64,000 nt of DNA. It comes from Gluconobacter thailandicus F149-1 = NBRC 100600. GTDB taxonomy: Bacteria > Pseudomonadota > Alphaproteobacteria > Acetobacterales > Acetobacteraceae. Positions 16,959-26,555 of the stretch are shown piece after piece (positions within the stretch are counted from its first letter, which is position 1; the number at the start of each line of letters is the position of its first letter). The stretch covers positions 1 to 64,000 of the forward strand of contig NZ_BANH01000002.1 in assembly GCF_000964465.1 (NCBI RefSeq), read 5' to 3'. A program made the translations under genes and the position numbers. The notes beneath the pieces are model-generated. The model was not told where the DNA came from, ran no database searches, and was given only the letters and a program-made list of their open reading frames with translations.

Positions 16959-18476
16959 ATGCCACTTCCGATACAATCCACCGCAACATCTGCCCGGCGA
17001 AAAAGTCTCGAACAGATCATGTCCGAGAATGCGTCGCATGGCCTGAAGCGCAGCCTCACGGCAACCCAGCTCATTCTTCTGGGCGTGGGATCCACAATTG
17101 GCGCTGGCATTTACGTCATGACGGGAACCGCCGCAGCAGAATATGCCGGGCCGTCTGTTCTTATTTCGTTCGTGGTCGCAGCTCTGGCATGCCTTTTTAC
17201 GGCGTTCTCTTATGGGGAGCTGTCATCCACACTGCCCGTTTCCGGCTCGGCCTACTCGTACGCCTATATCTCAATGGGCGAAAAGGTCGCCTGGATCGTG
17301 GGGTGGCTCCTCCTGCTGGAATACGGAATTTCGTGTGCAGCCGTCGCCGCCGGCCTTTCCGGCTATGCGTCGTCCCTGCTCGCAGTCTTTGGGATTCATC
17401 TTCCAGAAGCCCTCACCCAGGCGACACTTCAACCTGTCCCCGGATCTAAAGGCACCGCAATCAGCGGAGGATGGCGGCTGGACATGATCGGGCTGGTTGC
17501 GGTTTCTCTGGTCACGGCCCTTCTGGTCCGCGGCATTGAAGAGTCTGCCCGCGTCAATACGGTTATCGTGTTTCTCAAGGTCGGCGTTCTTGGTCTGTTC
17601 GTGGCATTTGGCATACACGCCATTCATCCCGAGAACTGGCATCCGTTTATTCCGGCAAATCAGGGCGGTTTTCATTACGGCGTCAAAGGCATTTTCAGAG
17701 CAGCCTCTGTCATTTTCTTCGCCTATGTTGGGTTCGAAGCCGTTTCGACAGCCTCAGCAGAAGCCAAAAACCCGACGCGCGATGTCCCGGTCGGGATTAT
17801 TGGAAGCCTGCTGATCTGCACAGTCGTGTACATGATTGTCGCAGCCGTGCTGCTGGGAATTGTGCCATATCATGAGCTGGATGTGCCGGATCCTCTGGCC
17901 ATTGCCGTAAAAGCGATGAATACGCCATGGTTGGCCATCTTCATCAATGTTGGTGCAACGATCGGCCTCTGCTCGGTCCTGATGGGCCTGATGTATGCTC
18001 AGTCCCGCGTCCTGCTGACCATGAGCCGTGACGGCCTGATCCCGCCACTTTTCGCCAAGGTGCACACCCGGTTTCGCACCCCATGGCTCGGCACCATCGT
18101 TCTGGGTCTTGTTGTCGCTCTCATGACAGCAACTCTGCCCATCGACATCATCAGTGATCTTGTCTCCATCGGGACAGCAGCAGCCTTCGGCATTGTCTGC
18201 TTCACGGTCATCTGGCAGCGGAACACCCGACCGGACATCCAGAGACCATTCAGTGTGCCGCTTGGTGGCTTCCGTATTCGCGGCTTCTGGATTGGCGTGA
18301 CGCCCTTGCTTGGCATTATATTTTGCCTGTTCATGACCATTCCACTCGTTATGGACATGGTCCATGCCGTGGCCAGCGGTAATCCCGTCCCATTGATCCT
18401 TCTGACAGGTTATGTAGCTCTAGGCGTCGTGACCTATGTCTTTTACGGACGACGCAACTCCACGATGGCGCAGTAA
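16959..18476 (+). CDS. APC-family amino-acid permease
   Basis: A 505-residue inner-membrane protein with about 12 hydrophobic segments. The consensus start of the amino acid-polyamine-organocation family is clear: GVGSTIGAGIYVMTG in TM1, then FSYGELSSTLPVSGSAYSY and FFAYVGFEAVSTASAEAKNP. These are features of the cationic-amino-acid (YfnA/CAT-like) branch. The substrate cannot be fixed from sequence. Starts at 16959 or, 60 bp later, at 17019 (MSENASHGLKRSLT) are both plausible. It ends before a strong terminator shared with the opposing channel gene. Confidence 0.88.
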   Translation: MPLPIQSTATSARRKSLEQIMSENASHGLKRSLTATQLILLGVGSTIGAGIYVMTGTAAAEYAGPSVLISFVVAALACLFTAFSYGELSSTLPVSGSAYSYAYISMGEKVAWIVGWLLLLEYGISCAAVAAGLSGYASSLLAVFGIHLPEALTQATLQPVPGSKGTAISGGWRLDMIGLVAVSLVTALLVRGIEESARVNTVIVFLKVGVLGLFVAFGIHAIHPENWHPFIPANQGGFHYGVKGIFRAASVIFFAYVGFEAVSTASAEAKNPTRDVPVGIIGSLLICTVVYMIVAAVLLGIVPYHELDVPDPLAIAVKAMNTPWLAIFINVGATIGLCSVLMGLMYAQSRVLLTMSRDGLIPPLFAKVHTRFRTPWLGTIVLGLVVALMTATLPIDIISDLVSIGTAAAFGIVCFTVIWQRNTRPDIQRPFSVPLGGFRIRGFWIGVTPLLGIIFCLFMTIPLVMDMVHAVASGNPVPLILLTGYVALGVVTYVFYGRRNSTMAQ

Positions 18477-18560
18477 ACCACTGCCCTCACGGATAAAGAT
18501 GTTTGCGGCATCGTTTCAGACACAGAGCCATCCCGCAACCAAGGGCACACAAAACAAAAA

Positions 18561-18590
18561 AAGCCACCGGGTTACGGTGGCTTTTTCTTT
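18561..18590. terminator. Bidirectional rho-independent terminator
   Basis: A 9-bp stem (AAGCCACCG/CGGTGGCTT) with loop GGTTA, flanked by A-rich and T-rich runs, separates the convergent permease and mechanosensitive-channel genes. Confidence 0.9.
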
Positions 18591-19777
18591 TACACTCCGG
18601 GCGTTCCAGGGCCCATGTAACTCCCCGGCGGCGGCCGATCGATCTTGGGTGACAACAATTCGCTAGGCCACGCCTCTTCACCCGGACGCGGAGGCATCAT
18701 GGCAAAGCGTGCACGCGGCAACGCCTCAGGACATTCCTGTCGGATCCGGGCAATGATCTTTTCTCGAATTTCACACCGCAAATCCCAGCTTTGCAACGCA
18801 TTTCTGGCACTCGCAATGATACGGATCGACATGACCTGCGCATTGCAGTCCGCCACCTGTGCATCAAAAACCTTGCCGTCCCAGAGAGGGCATGTGCGAA
18901 TAATTTCGTTCAGCATCTCCCGGACCTTGTCCATCGGCGCTTCATAATCCAGCCAGAGAAATACGACACCGATGATCGCTGCGGAATTATGCGTCCAGTT
19001 TTCAAACTGGTTTTCCAGAAAGTAGGAAATCGGCACGATGTGGCGCCGCCAGTCCCAGACACGAAGAACAACGTAGGTCGCGTTAATTTCCTCAACCCAG
19101 CACCAGTCACCATTGATGATGACAAGATCTTCCATCCGGATGGGCTGGGTCACGGCAATCTGAACCCCGGCAATCAGATTGGTCAGCAGGCCACGCGCGG
19201 ACAGACCAACAATCAGCGATGCCGCCCCGGCAGACGCAAAGAGAGAAACCCCATACTGCTTGACGGACGGAAAGAGCATCAGTGCGGATGCCACCGTCAC
19301 AATACCCACCATGATCTCCGTCAGGCGCCGTAGAACGCGGATCTGCGTCTGGTGCGTCCGGATCATGATGTCATCGGTCTGTTCTCGTGATGACAGGCGG
19401 TGAAGATAAGCCTCCGTCATGATCCGGAACACGATGATTGCAGAAAAACCGAAGGTCAGAATCAGCAGGAACAGGAAGAAGAGTTGGAGTTCCTGTTCCG
19501 TCTCATAGGAAAAACCCGTTGCGGCCGGCAGCGCAGCCAGCATGACAAGAAACGCAATCATGATCCTTATCGGCCGACGAAGAGCCGCCACGATCCTGCG
19601 AATGAGCGCCGCACTTCGGGAACCCGGAATACGCAACGTCAGGGACGTTACGAGATTACCGCAATAAAAAGCCAGAATACCCACGACCGCGAGCATCAGA
19701 ACGGAGACGACAGGCGCCGGAAGCCAGGTAAAGTAAGACCGAACGGCAAACAGCGTACTGACGAAATGCTGCGTCAC
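18590..19777 (-). CDS. MscS-family mechanosensitive ion channel
   Basis: The 395-residue protein has four to five N-terminal hydrophobic segments, then the pore helix (VSLFASAGAASLIVGLSARGLLTNLIAGVQIA), which is rich in Ala/Gly as in MscS TM3, and the beta domain (MEDLVIINGDWCWVEEI). The C-terminal cytoplasmic vestibule ends in a short Pro-rich tail. It would open under membrane tension to release solutes during osmotic downshock. The start is GTG, with AAGGAG about 11 bp upstream. Confidence 0.92.
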   Translation of the reverse strand: MTQHFVSTLFAVRSYFTWLPAPVVSVLMLAVVGILAFYCGNLVTSLTLRIPGSRSAALIRRIVAALRRPIRIMIAFLVMLAALPAATGFSYETEQELQLFFLFLLILTFGFSAIIVFRIMTEAYLHRLSSREQTDDIMIRTHQTQIRVLRRLTEIMVGIVTVASALMLFPSVKQYGVSLFASAGAASLIVGLSARGLLTNLIAGVQIAVTQPIRMEDLVIINGDWCWVEEINATYVVLRVWDWRRHIVPISYFLENQFENWTHNSAAIIGVVFLWLDYEAPMDKVREMLNEIIRTCPLWDGKVFDAQVADCNAQVMSIRIIASARNALQSWDLRCEIREKIIARIRQECPEALPRARFAMMPPRPGEEAWPSELLSPKIDRPPPGSYMGPGTPGV

Positions 19778-19898
19778 TAGGCGGAAGACTCCTTAACGAG
19801 AGGGGAGGATAGAAAGGTGCGTCAGGTCAGCCCTAACAGATATGACCAATGTGAAAAATGCGAAGACTGAAATCCTTCATTTTCCTTCGGATAACGTG

Positions 19899-19927
19899 TT
19901 GACACTCCGTCGGATCCCCCTTAAAAA
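19899..19927 (+). promoter_or_regulatory. Sigma-70-type promoter for tRNA-Met
   Basis: TTGACA (19899-19904), a 17-bp spacer and TAAAAA (19922-19927) lie about 33 bp before the mature tRNA 5' end, the normal distance for a tRNA leader. Called by eye. Confidence 0.6.
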
Positions 19928-19959
19928 CCCGCCTCAACGCCGGGGCAGCCCGGTGGGAT

Positions 19960-20034
19960 GGCGGTGTAGCTCAGCGGTAGAGCAGGGGAATCATAATCCC
20001 TTGGTCGGCGGTTCAAATCCGTCCACCGCTACCA
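19960..20034 (+). tRNA. tRNA-Met (CAT), elongator type
   Basis: A full cloverleaf can be drawn: acceptor GGCGGTG with CACCGCT (one G-U pair at position 1-72), D arm GCTC/GAGC, anticodon stem GGGGA/TCCCT with loop ATCATAA giving anticodon CAT, T arm GGCGG-TTCAAAT-CCGTC and encoded CCA. The anticodon stem lacks the three G-C pairs of initiator tRNA, and the sequence resembles alphaproteobacterial elongator Met. A lysidine-modified Ile tRNA is less likely. Confidence 0.93.
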
Positions 20035-20103
20035 TCCTTCTCTCCTAAAATTATAAAAATCTTTCAGGTATCTGATCTGGAAGCATTTTTGTATCCTGAC
20101 GAC

Positions 20104-20973
20104 ATGATCAAAAAGCCTCTCGCCGTCGTCACCATGGTTTACAATGAGCCAGAACATCTCCTGGCCTGGCGCAGGCATTATGGTGCACAGGTTGGAGAGC
20201 AGGCCTGCTATGTTATCGACCATGGTTCAACGGACGGCTCGACAGACCTCCTTGGTCAGATCAACCGGATCCGAATCCCCCGCTCACCCCAGGACGACGA
20301 GCGGCGTACCAGGGCAGTCGGGAAGTTCTGCGACAGCCTGCTAGAGTGGTACGAGAGCGTCATCTATGTCGACGTAGATGAACTCCTTCTCGCTGATCCA
20401 GCCTTATTCCCGTCCCTCACCCATTTCGCTCAAGCCAATATCCGGCCCGTCGTAACCGCTACCGGGCTGGACGTCATTCATCGCCCCGAGAGCGAAGCCG
20501 CGCTCGATTATACACGCCTTGTCTCCTTCCAAAGACAGCACGTGCGGTTTTCAAGCGCCATGTGCAAACCCGTCCTGATCCGCACATCCGTGACCTGGGC
20601 ACCCGGCTTTCACTGCTGTGCTGAGATGGCACCTGAAATGGGCGCACCACTTTTCCTTTTCCATCTGCGCTATGCAGACCTGCCCTCCGGGCTGAACCGC
20701 CTTGAACGCACACGGACACAGCCCTGGTGTTCCAATGACGTCGGGCAGCATCAGCGTCTCGCCAATCAGGATTGGGAAAACATGCTTCGTAGCATGGCAG
20801 ACTTGCCAGTCGTAGAAACAACTTTCGACCAGCACGACCAGCGTTTGCAAAACTGGCGACAAGCCGTCGAAGACAGCACTGCTTCACGGATCGACGAACG
20901 ATACAGGCTGGATCTTCATCTCAACGGAACAGAACTGTGGCGTCTGCCAGAACGGTTTGTTGGGCGCATATAA
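20104..20973 (+). CDS. Glycosyltransferase, family-2-like
   Basis: The 289-residue soluble protein starts with LAVVTMVYNEPEHLLAWRRHY and YVIDHGSTDGS, the nucleotide-sugar binding entry of small GT-A transferases, and has a D-V-D metal motif (IYVDVDELLL). It matches the short Glyco_tranf_2_4-type proteins. The ATG at 20104 is preferred over a TTG five codons upstream. It stands alone between tRNA-Met and a terminator, so its sugar and acceptor are unknown. Confidence 0.75.
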   Translation: MIKKPLAVVTMVYNEPEHLLAWRRHYGAQVGEQACYVIDHGSTDGSTDLLGQINRIRIPRSPQDDERRTRAVGKFCDSLLEWYESVIYVDVDELLLADPALFPSLTHFAQANIRPVVTATGLDVIHRPESEAALDYTRLVSFQRQHVRFSSAMCKPVLIRTSVTWAPGFHCCAEMAPEMGAPLFLFHLRYADLPSGLNRLERTRTQPWCSNDVGQHQRLANQDWENMLRSMADLPVVETTFDQHDQRLQNWRQAVEDSTASRIDERYRLDLHLNGTELWRLPERFVGRI

Positions 20974-20977
20974 AAAA

Positions 20978-21002
20978 AGCCGGCCCTTCATGGACCGGCT
21001 TG
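20978..21002. terminator. Bidirectional rho-independent terminator
   Basis: AAGCCGGCCC pairs with GGACCGGCTT (one mismatch) around a short loop, with an A-run on the left, between the convergent glycosyltransferase and DUF4167 genes. Confidence 0.8.
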
Positions 21003-21008
21003 AAAACC

Positions 21009-21452
21009 TTATTCAGCTTCGGCCGGAGCCTCTTCTGAACGGGGCGATCTGAATGAAGGCTGTTCGTCACCTTCATGATGTCCATTCTCGTCACCGCCAC
21101 GCTCACTACCTGGCTCACGACGCTCTTCATAAGCGCGCTGACGCTGCTGCTGGCGCTCGTTGCGCTCCTGCTGGCTCTGCTGGGCAGCCTGATTCATCGC
21201 ATTCAGAATACGGAAATAATGCTCTGCATGCTGGAAATAGGCTTCGGCAAGAATGCGATCCCCTGTTCCTGTCGCATCCCGGCCAAGCTGGAGATACTTT
21301 TCGAAGAGCTGCTGGGCAGTTCCGCGAATTCTGAGGTCCGGGCCATTGCTGTCAAACACATGGTTGCGGTTCAGAGGGGTCTGGGAATTGCTACTGCGTG
21401 GTGTCCCGCCGCCAGCACGATGATGCCGGCCTCTTATACGCTTCATATTCAT
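21009..21452 (-). CDS. DUF4167 protein
   Basis: A basic N-terminus (MNMKRIRGRHHRAGGG) and the core FDSNGPDLRIRGTAQQLFEKYLQLGRDA with AEAYFQHAEHYFRI are the hallmarks of the DUF4167 family of alphaproteobacteria. The C-terminal third is Gln/Arg/Glu-rich and of low complexity. The basic start suggests RNA or ribosome contact, but no function is established that I know of. In this group it often follows prfA-prmC, as here. The 250 bp up to prmC hold nothing else I recognise. Confidence 0.85.
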   Translation of the reverse strand: MNMKRIRGRHHRAGGGTPRSSNSQTPLNRNHVFDSNGPDLRIRGTAQQLFEKYLQLGRDATGTGDRILAEAYFQHAEHYFRILNAMNQAAQQSQQERNERQQQRQRAYEERREPGSERGGDENGHHEGDEQPSFRSPRSEEAPAEAE

Positions 21453-21703
21453 CGACCCGTGATGCACTTTCCTGATGGCGTGCCCCACTTCTGCCCGTGC
21501 AGAAGGATGCGTCCGCCGCTGCCGAAAAGACGTCTGTCTATCTCGCTGTGGCTGGACACTGGCCAGCCTCTCATCCGCTGCCGGCTCTTAAAAGACGGTC
21601 AGCAGGAGCAACTGCGTGAGGGAAAAACCGTCAATACGGCTTCTACTTCAAAACGCAGCTTCCAACTCATATCAACTCTTAGGCTCTAAGCCAACGTCTT
21701 TCC

Positions 21704-22552
21704 TCAGTTTTCTGTCCTTTGAAGAACAAGAGCGCGTGCAATACCGCCAAGATCGTTCTGCCGCGCGACCTCCCTCAGGCCGCGCGCTCTACCCAAAGCG
21801 GAAACAGCATCGATCTGCCCGATCCCCATTTCAAGGACGGCATGCCCACCAGGCGCCAGAAGGTCTGGCAGTGCATTGCACAGCAGACGATAGGCATCCA
21901 AACCGTCCCGCCCTCCGTCAAGCGCCCGTGCAGGCTCATATCGAGAAACTTCTGGCATCAACTCTGGAACGTCCGCACTCTCAATATAAGGGGGGTTCGA
22001 GATCACAACATCAAACTTCCCATCGAGCGCAGAATCCCAGTTTCCCGCCACAAAACAGCTTTGACTTCCCAAACCGTTCCGTACTGCATTCCGTCGAGCC
22101 AAAGTCGCCGCTCCGGGAGCCAGATCGACACCTACGCCCCAGGAATTCGGATATTCCGACAAAGCAGAAAGCAGGAGACAGCCTGTTCCCGTTCCGAGAT
22201 CCAGCATGGAAAGAGATGCCGTCCGATCAGGCCGAACAGCCAGAAGAGCCTCAATCAGTGCTTCACTGTCTCCGCGCGGTATCAGCGTATCAGGAGACGT
22301 ATAAAAATCGAGGGTCCAAAACCCTGTCTCCCCGACAATGAACGCAAGAGGCTCACGCGCCACCCGCCGCTCGACTCCAACCTGAAAGCGATTCGCTTCG
22401 ACTTCTGAAACAGACGTCAGGGAAAACAATCCAGCCAGATCACGTTGCGTCGCCCAACCAAGCAGCAATCGGGCTTCCCGTCGTGGATCTTCAAGTCCTG
22501 CCTGCTGCAAAGCTCCTGTAGCTTGCCTGAGGAGTTCATCTTTTGCGGTCAT
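21704..22552 (-). CDS. prmC: Release factor glutamine methyltransferase
   Basis: PrmC methylates the Gln of the GGQ motif in release factors 1 and 2. The SAM-binding MLDLGTGTGCLLLSAL and the catalytic NPPY (VVISNPPYIES) are intact, and the 282-residue length is normal. It normally sits directly behind prfA; here a gene on the opposite strand (22583-23041) separates the two, so prmC must use its own promoter or read-through. Confidence 0.95.
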   Translation of the reverse strand: MTAKDELLRQATGALQQAGLEDPRREARLLLGWATQRDLAGLFSLTSVSEVEANRFQVGVERRVAREPLAFIVGETGFWTLDFYTSPDTLIPRGDSEALIEALLAVRPDRTASLSMLDLGTGTGCLLLSALSEYPNSWGVGVDLAPGAATLARRNAVRNGLGSQSCFVAGNWDSALDGKFDVVISNPPYIESADVPELMPEVSRYEPARALDGGRDGLDAYRLLCNALPDLLAPGGHAVLEMGIGQIDAVSALGRARGLREVARQNDLGGIARALVLQRTEN

Positions 22553-22582
22553 CTTGCCCGTGAACCTGCTATAGCTGTCATC

Positions 22583-23041
22583 ATGAAGTCCAAACGTGCA
22601 TTCTTCTTTTCAGCCCTGCTTCTGGGATGCGCCCTGCAGACAGCACAGGCCCAGTCAGAACTGCCCGACACCTTCACCGTGACCGATGAACGCGCTTCGG
22701 AGGAAATATCCGAAGTTTCCCGCCTTTACCTTGACGGGAATCTTGTAGCCACATTCCGACTTGGGTTGTCCAAATCCCGCGAAACCAAAACCATCCCGCT
22801 TCCTGCAGGACGTTATGACGTTGATTACGCGCTCTGTGGCGAAATCACCATTATGCATAACGGGCACCAGGAAACACATCAGGTCAGCAGCGAAGGCCAA
22901 CTCCACCATCCGGAAGGCCATACCCTCGATGCCGTCGGAAGCAACAATTTCACCGACTTCTTCCTCGTGGACTATAACGATCCGTCTGTCGCAACCCATC
23001 GTCATGGACGCGCCGCTGTCTGCGCCACTCCGAGTTCCTGA
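22583..23041 (+). CDS. Small secreted protein, unknown function
   Basis: From the ATG at 22583 the product is 152 residues with a standard signal peptide (MKSKRAFFFSALLLGCALQT, cleavage near AQAQ). The mature part is mainly beta-strand-like, contains two Cys and is His-rich near the end. The frame continues upstream to 22445, but that part overlaps prmC and has no signal. It sits between prmC and prfA on the opposite strand. I do not recognise a family. Confidence 0.65.
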   Translation: MKSKRAFFFSALLLGCALQTAQAQSELPDTFTVTDERASEEISEVSRLYLDGNLVATFRLGLSKSRETKTIPLPAGRYDVDYALCGEITIMHNGHQETHQVSSEGQLHHPEGHTLDAVGSNNFTDFFLVDYNDPSVATHRHGRAAVCATPSS

Positions 23042-23044
23042 ACC

Positions 23045-24106
23045 TTAAAACCCTTCGGCCGCGAGGAGTTCAGTCTGCTCTTCGCGTGTCAGGGCATCAA
23101 TAATTTCGTCGAATTCCCCGGCCATGATGCGTTCGATTTTGTAGAGCGTCAGATTGATCCGATGATCCGTCACGCGTCCTTGCGGGAAATTATAGGTCCG
23201 GATTCGTTCTGAGCGATCACCCGTCCCCACCTGAGACTTGCGATCCGCGGCACGCGATTCATGCGCGGCAGATCTCTGGCGCTCATACAGGCGTGCGCGC
23301 AGGATCTTCATGGCCTTAGCACGGTTCTTGTGCTGGCTCTTCTCTTCCTGCATCGCCACGACAACGCCAGTAGGGATATGTGTGATCCGAACCGCACTTT
23401 CGGTCTTGTTGACGTGCTGCCCACCTGCACCAGACGCACGATAAACGTCAATCCGCAGATCGTCGTCATTGATCGTCACGTCCACTTCTTCCGCTTCCGG
23501 CAGAACGGCCACGGTCACCGTGGACGTGTGGATACGCCCCTGGCTTTCAGTAGCAGGAACGCGCTGAACACGGTGCACACCTGATTCATACTTCAGGCGA
23601 GCAAACACGGAACGACCGGAAATCGTCGCCATGCCATCTTTCAGGCCGGCAACTTCATTTTCCGCATATTCCATAACCTCAAAACGCCAGCCATTCTGTT
23701 CCGAAAAACGGCGATAAGCATCGAAAAGCTGGGCTGCAAAAAGCCCTGCCTCGTCACCACCCGCCGCAGGCCGGATTTCCAGAATGGCGCTGCGCTCGTC
23801 AGCTGCATCCTTGGGCAGAAGCGCAATCCGCAGATTATGCTCCAGTTCCGGAATATGGGCTTCAATATCTTCAAGCTCAGCTTGAGCAAGTTCCTTCATT
23901 TCCGGATCAGCAAGAAGAGCCCTAGCCCCTTCCCGCTGTTTCTCGGCGGCCTGCCAGGCCTGAATAGACGCAACAACAGGTTCAAGCTCCGCATACTCCC
24001 GCGAAAGACGGGTGAACTCTTCACCTCCCATTTCGCCAGACGACATCAGAGCCTGAATTTCTTCCGCGCGGGCGACAATCCGCTCAAGCCTGTCATCAAA
24101 TGCCAC
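23045..24106 (-). CDS. prfA: Peptide chain release factor 1
   Basis: RF1 ends translation at UAA and UAG. The catalytic GGQ ([16 protein letters not shown]) and the PxT-type codon-reading region are present in a 353-residue protein of usual size. The start is GTG. The gene follows hisS by 3 bp, so the two are co-transcribed. Its stop lies 3 bp from the end of the opposing secreted-protein gene. Confidence 0.97.
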   Translation of the reverse strand: MAFDDRLERIVARAEEIQALMSSGEMGGEEFTRLSREYAELEPVVASIQAWQAAEKQREGARALLADPEMKELAQAELEDIEAHIPELEHNLRIALLPKDAADERSAILEIRPAAGGDEAGLFAAQLFDAYRRFSEQNGWRFEVMEYAENEVAGLKDGMATISGRSVFARLKYESGVHRVQRVPATESQGRIHTSTVTVAVLPEAEEVDVTINDDDLRIDVYRASGAGGQHVNKTESAVRITHIPTGVVVAMQEEKSQHKNRAKAMKILRARLYERQRSAAHESRAADRKSQVGTGDRSERIRTYNFPQGRVTDHRINLTLYKIERIMAGEFDEIIDALTREEQTELLAAEGF

Positions 24107-24109
24107 GTC

Positions 24110-25351
24110 TCAGGCGCCCTTCAGGGCCTGTACGAGGTCGGATATGGTCACTTCCTGCTGCTCACGCGTACCGAGGTCCCGAAGCTGCACGATGCCACGC
24201 GCAAGTTCTTCATCACCAAGAACGACTGCATGAGACGCACCGGATTTCACAACGCGCTCCATACGCTTCTTCATGTTGCCGCGCGTCTCGATCTCGGCGC
24301 GCAATCCAGCGTCACGAAGAGACCGCGCAATGGCCGCCCCCTTGAGAACTGCTTCATCGCCCATGGGAACGATCGCAATACCAGCGGCAACTGAAGGCGT
24401 TTCATCCAGCAGAAGTGCCAGACGTTCGATGCCGCCCGCCCAGCCAATCGCAGGAATAGCCGGGCCACCCATCTGCTCGACCAGACCTTCATAGCGTCCG
24501 CCGGCCAGAACTGTACCCTGTGCGCCTAGCTTGGTTGTCACGAACTCGAATGCCGTGTGGCTGTAGTAATCAAGACCACGAACAATCCGCGGGTTCTCGA
24601 CAAATTCCACACCAAATGCTGTCAGATAAGACCGCAGATCATCCCAGAACTTGCGAGACTCTTCGTTCAGATAATCTGCAAAAGCAGGTGCATCTGCCAG
24701 AAGAGCCCGATCCTGCTCGGACTTACTGTCCAGAATACGCAGAGGATTAACCTCAAGACGAACCCGACTTTCTTCCGAAAGAGCATCTGCATGCTGGCGG
24801 AAATAAGCGACCAAAGCTTCACGCCATGCCTGACGGGACGCGATATCACCCAACGTGTTCAGTTCCAGAACAACATGCTCGGACAGACCAAGCGCCTTGA
24901 GAATATCGTAAGCCATCGCGATGACTTCGGCATCCCGCAGCGGCCCCTCGGCACCCAGCAGCTCTGCACCGATCTGATGGAACTGGCGATACCGTCCCTT
25001 CTGCGGGCGTTCATAACGGAACATCGGCCCGTGATAGAACGCCTTTTGAGGCAGGGACTGGGTCAGGCCATTCGTTACGAGTGCACGGCAGATGGAGGCC
25101 GTGTTCTCTGGACGCAACGTGATGCTCTCGCCGCCCCGATCCTCGAACGTATACATCTCCTTGGACACAACATCGGATGTCTCACCCAGCGTACGGGAAA
25201 AGACCCGAGTGTCTTCAAAGATTGGCGTGCTCCATTCCTCGAACCCATAGGTTTCGAGGACCGAACGCGCCGTTTCCACCACATGATGATGGCGGCGCAT
25301 GGTGTCGCCAATGAGGTCGTGCGTGCCGCGGGGTGGTTGCAGTCCTGACAT
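24110..25351 (-). CDS. hisS: Histidyl-tRNA synthetase
   Basis: Class II synthetase that charges tRNA-His. Motif 2 ([19 protein letters not shown]), the histidine-A motif ([15 protein letters not shown]) and motif 3 ([15 protein letters not shown]) are visible, followed by an anticodon-binding domain. At 413 residues it has the usual bacterial length. The start codon shares one base with the ispG stop (TGATG), indicating coupled translation. Confidence 0.97.
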   Translation of the reverse strand: MSGLQPPRGTHDLIGDTMRRHHHVVETARSVLETYGFEEWSTPIFEDTRVFSRTLGETSDVVSKEMYTFEDRGGESITLRPENTASICRALVTNGLTQSLPQKAFYHGPMFRYERPQKGRYRQFHQIGAELLGAEGPLRDAEVIAMAYDILKALGLSEHVVLELNTLGDIASRQAWREALVAYFRQHADALSEESRVRLEVNPLRILDSKSEQDRALLADAPAFADYLNEESRKFWDDLRSYLTAFGVEFVENPRIVRGLDYYSHTAFEFVTTKLGAQGTVLAGGRYEGLVEQMGGPAIPAIGWAGGIERLALLLDETPSVAAGIAIVPMGDEAVLKGAAIARSLRDAGLRAEIETRGNMKKRMERVVKSGASHAVVLGDEELARGIVQLRDLGTREQQEVTISDLVQALKGA

Positions 25352-26496
25352 CAGTTGCTCGCCGGGTCCATCTGCTTAGCGGTCGTAGCTTCTGCCGTAC
25401 CTGCATCAATCGCAGCGACCTTGGCTTCAACCAGTTCCACGATGTGTTCGATCATGTTCTCGGCCGGCATCGTGTGATCCTGGCGACCAGCCGAATACAC
25501 CATGTGACGACCAGAACCACCGCCCGTGACACCAATATCGGTCATCAGAGCTTCACCCGGACCATTCACAACGCAGCCGATAATGGAAAGCGTCAGCGGC
25601 GTCTTGATGTGCTGGAGACGATCTTCAAGCGTCTGAACCGTCTCGACCACATTGAACCCCTGACGGGCACAGGACGGGCAGGAAATGATCTTCACACCGC
25701 GATGACGCAGACCCAGAGACTTCAGAATATCCCAGCCCACCAGAACTTCTTCTTCCGGTGCGGCAGACAGCGAAACACGCATCGTATCACCCACACCAGC
25801 CCAGAGCAGATTGCCCAGCCCGATGGAAGACTTCACTGTGCCGGCACGCTTGGAACCAGCTTCCGTGATGCCGATGTGCAGCGGATGGTCACAGCAGTCA
25901 GCAAGCTGCTGATAAGCCGCAACCGCCATGAACACGTCCGACGCCTTCACACTGATCTTGAACTCATGAAAGTCATGGTCCTGAAGGATCTTGGCGTGTT
26001 CCAGAGCACTCTCGACCAGAGCTTCCGGGTTAGGCTCACCGTACTTTTCCAGCAGGTGCTTTTCCAGAGACCCGGCGTTCACGCCGATACGGATGGAACA
26101 GCCATAATCCCTGGCCGCATTCACAACCTCACGAACACGCTCGGCACTGCCAATATTGCCCGGATTGATACGCAGGCAGGCCGCACCAGCCTTCGCAGCT
26201 TCAATGGCACGCTTGTAGTGGAAGTGAATATCCGCAACGATCGGAACGTTCACTTCGTGCACGATTTCCTTCAGTGCTTCCGTGCTGGCCTCATCCGGAC
26301 AGGACACACGGACGATGTCTACGCCTGCCAGTTCGGCAAGGCGGATCTGCTCGATCGTGGCCTGTGCGTCGGATGTCAGGGTATTGGTCATCGTCTGCAC
26401 GGAGATCGGCGCATCACCACCGACCGCAACCTTGCCGACATGAATCTGGCGCGACTTGCGACGCTCGATGTGCTGATAGGGGCGGTAGCTGCTCAT
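25351..26496 (-). CDS. ispG: 4-hydroxy-3-methylbut-2-enyl-diphosphate synthase
   Basis: The 4Fe-4S enzyme makes HMBPP in the MEP isoprenoid pathway, feeding ubiquinone, hopanoid and undecaprenyl synthesis. The cluster cysteines lie in [11 protein letters not shown] and [10 protein letters not shown]. The N-terminus with [19 protein letters not shown] is characteristic. Length 381 is normal. It is followed directly by hisS and preceded by rodZ with a 59-bp spacer; ispG beside rodZ and hisS is a known bacterial arrangement. Confidence 0.97.
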   Translation of the reverse strand: MSSYRPYQHIERRKSRQIHVGKVAVGGDAPISVQTMTNTLTSDAQATIEQIRLAELAGVDIVRVSCPDEASTEALKEIVHEVNVPIVADIHFHYKRAIEAAKAGAACLRINPGNIGSAERVREVVNAARDYGCSIRIGVNAGSLEKHLLEKYGEPNPEALVESALEHAKILQDHDFHEFKISVKASDVFMAVAAYQQLADCCDHPLHIGITEAGSKRAGTVKSSIGLGNLLWAGVGDTMRVSLSAAPEEEVLVGWDILKSLGLRHRGVKIISCPSCARQGFNVVETVQTLEDRLQHIKTPLTLSIIGCVVNGPGEALMTDIGVTGGGSGRHMVYSAGRQDHTMPAENMIEHIVELVEAKVAAIDAGTAEATTAKQMDPASN

Positions 26497-26511
26497 GATT
26501 TACCTCTTCGT

Positions 26512-26554
26512 GCCCGGAGAAACCGGGTCCTGTGGGTCAGGGGCTTGGCCCCTG
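26512..26554 (-). other. Two short hairpins in the rodZ-ispG spacer
   Basis: CAGGGGC/GCCCCTG (26538-26554) and CCCGG/CCGGG (26513-26527) form consecutive stems between two genes on the same strand. Neither has a clear T-run, so they may stabilise or attenuate the message rather than end it. Confidence 0.35.
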
Positions 26555-26555
26555 T

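Noticed and set aside
19960-20034. Initiator tRNA-fMet
   Set aside because: Acceptor 1-72 is paired (G-U) and the anticodon stem lacks the three G-C pairs of initiators.
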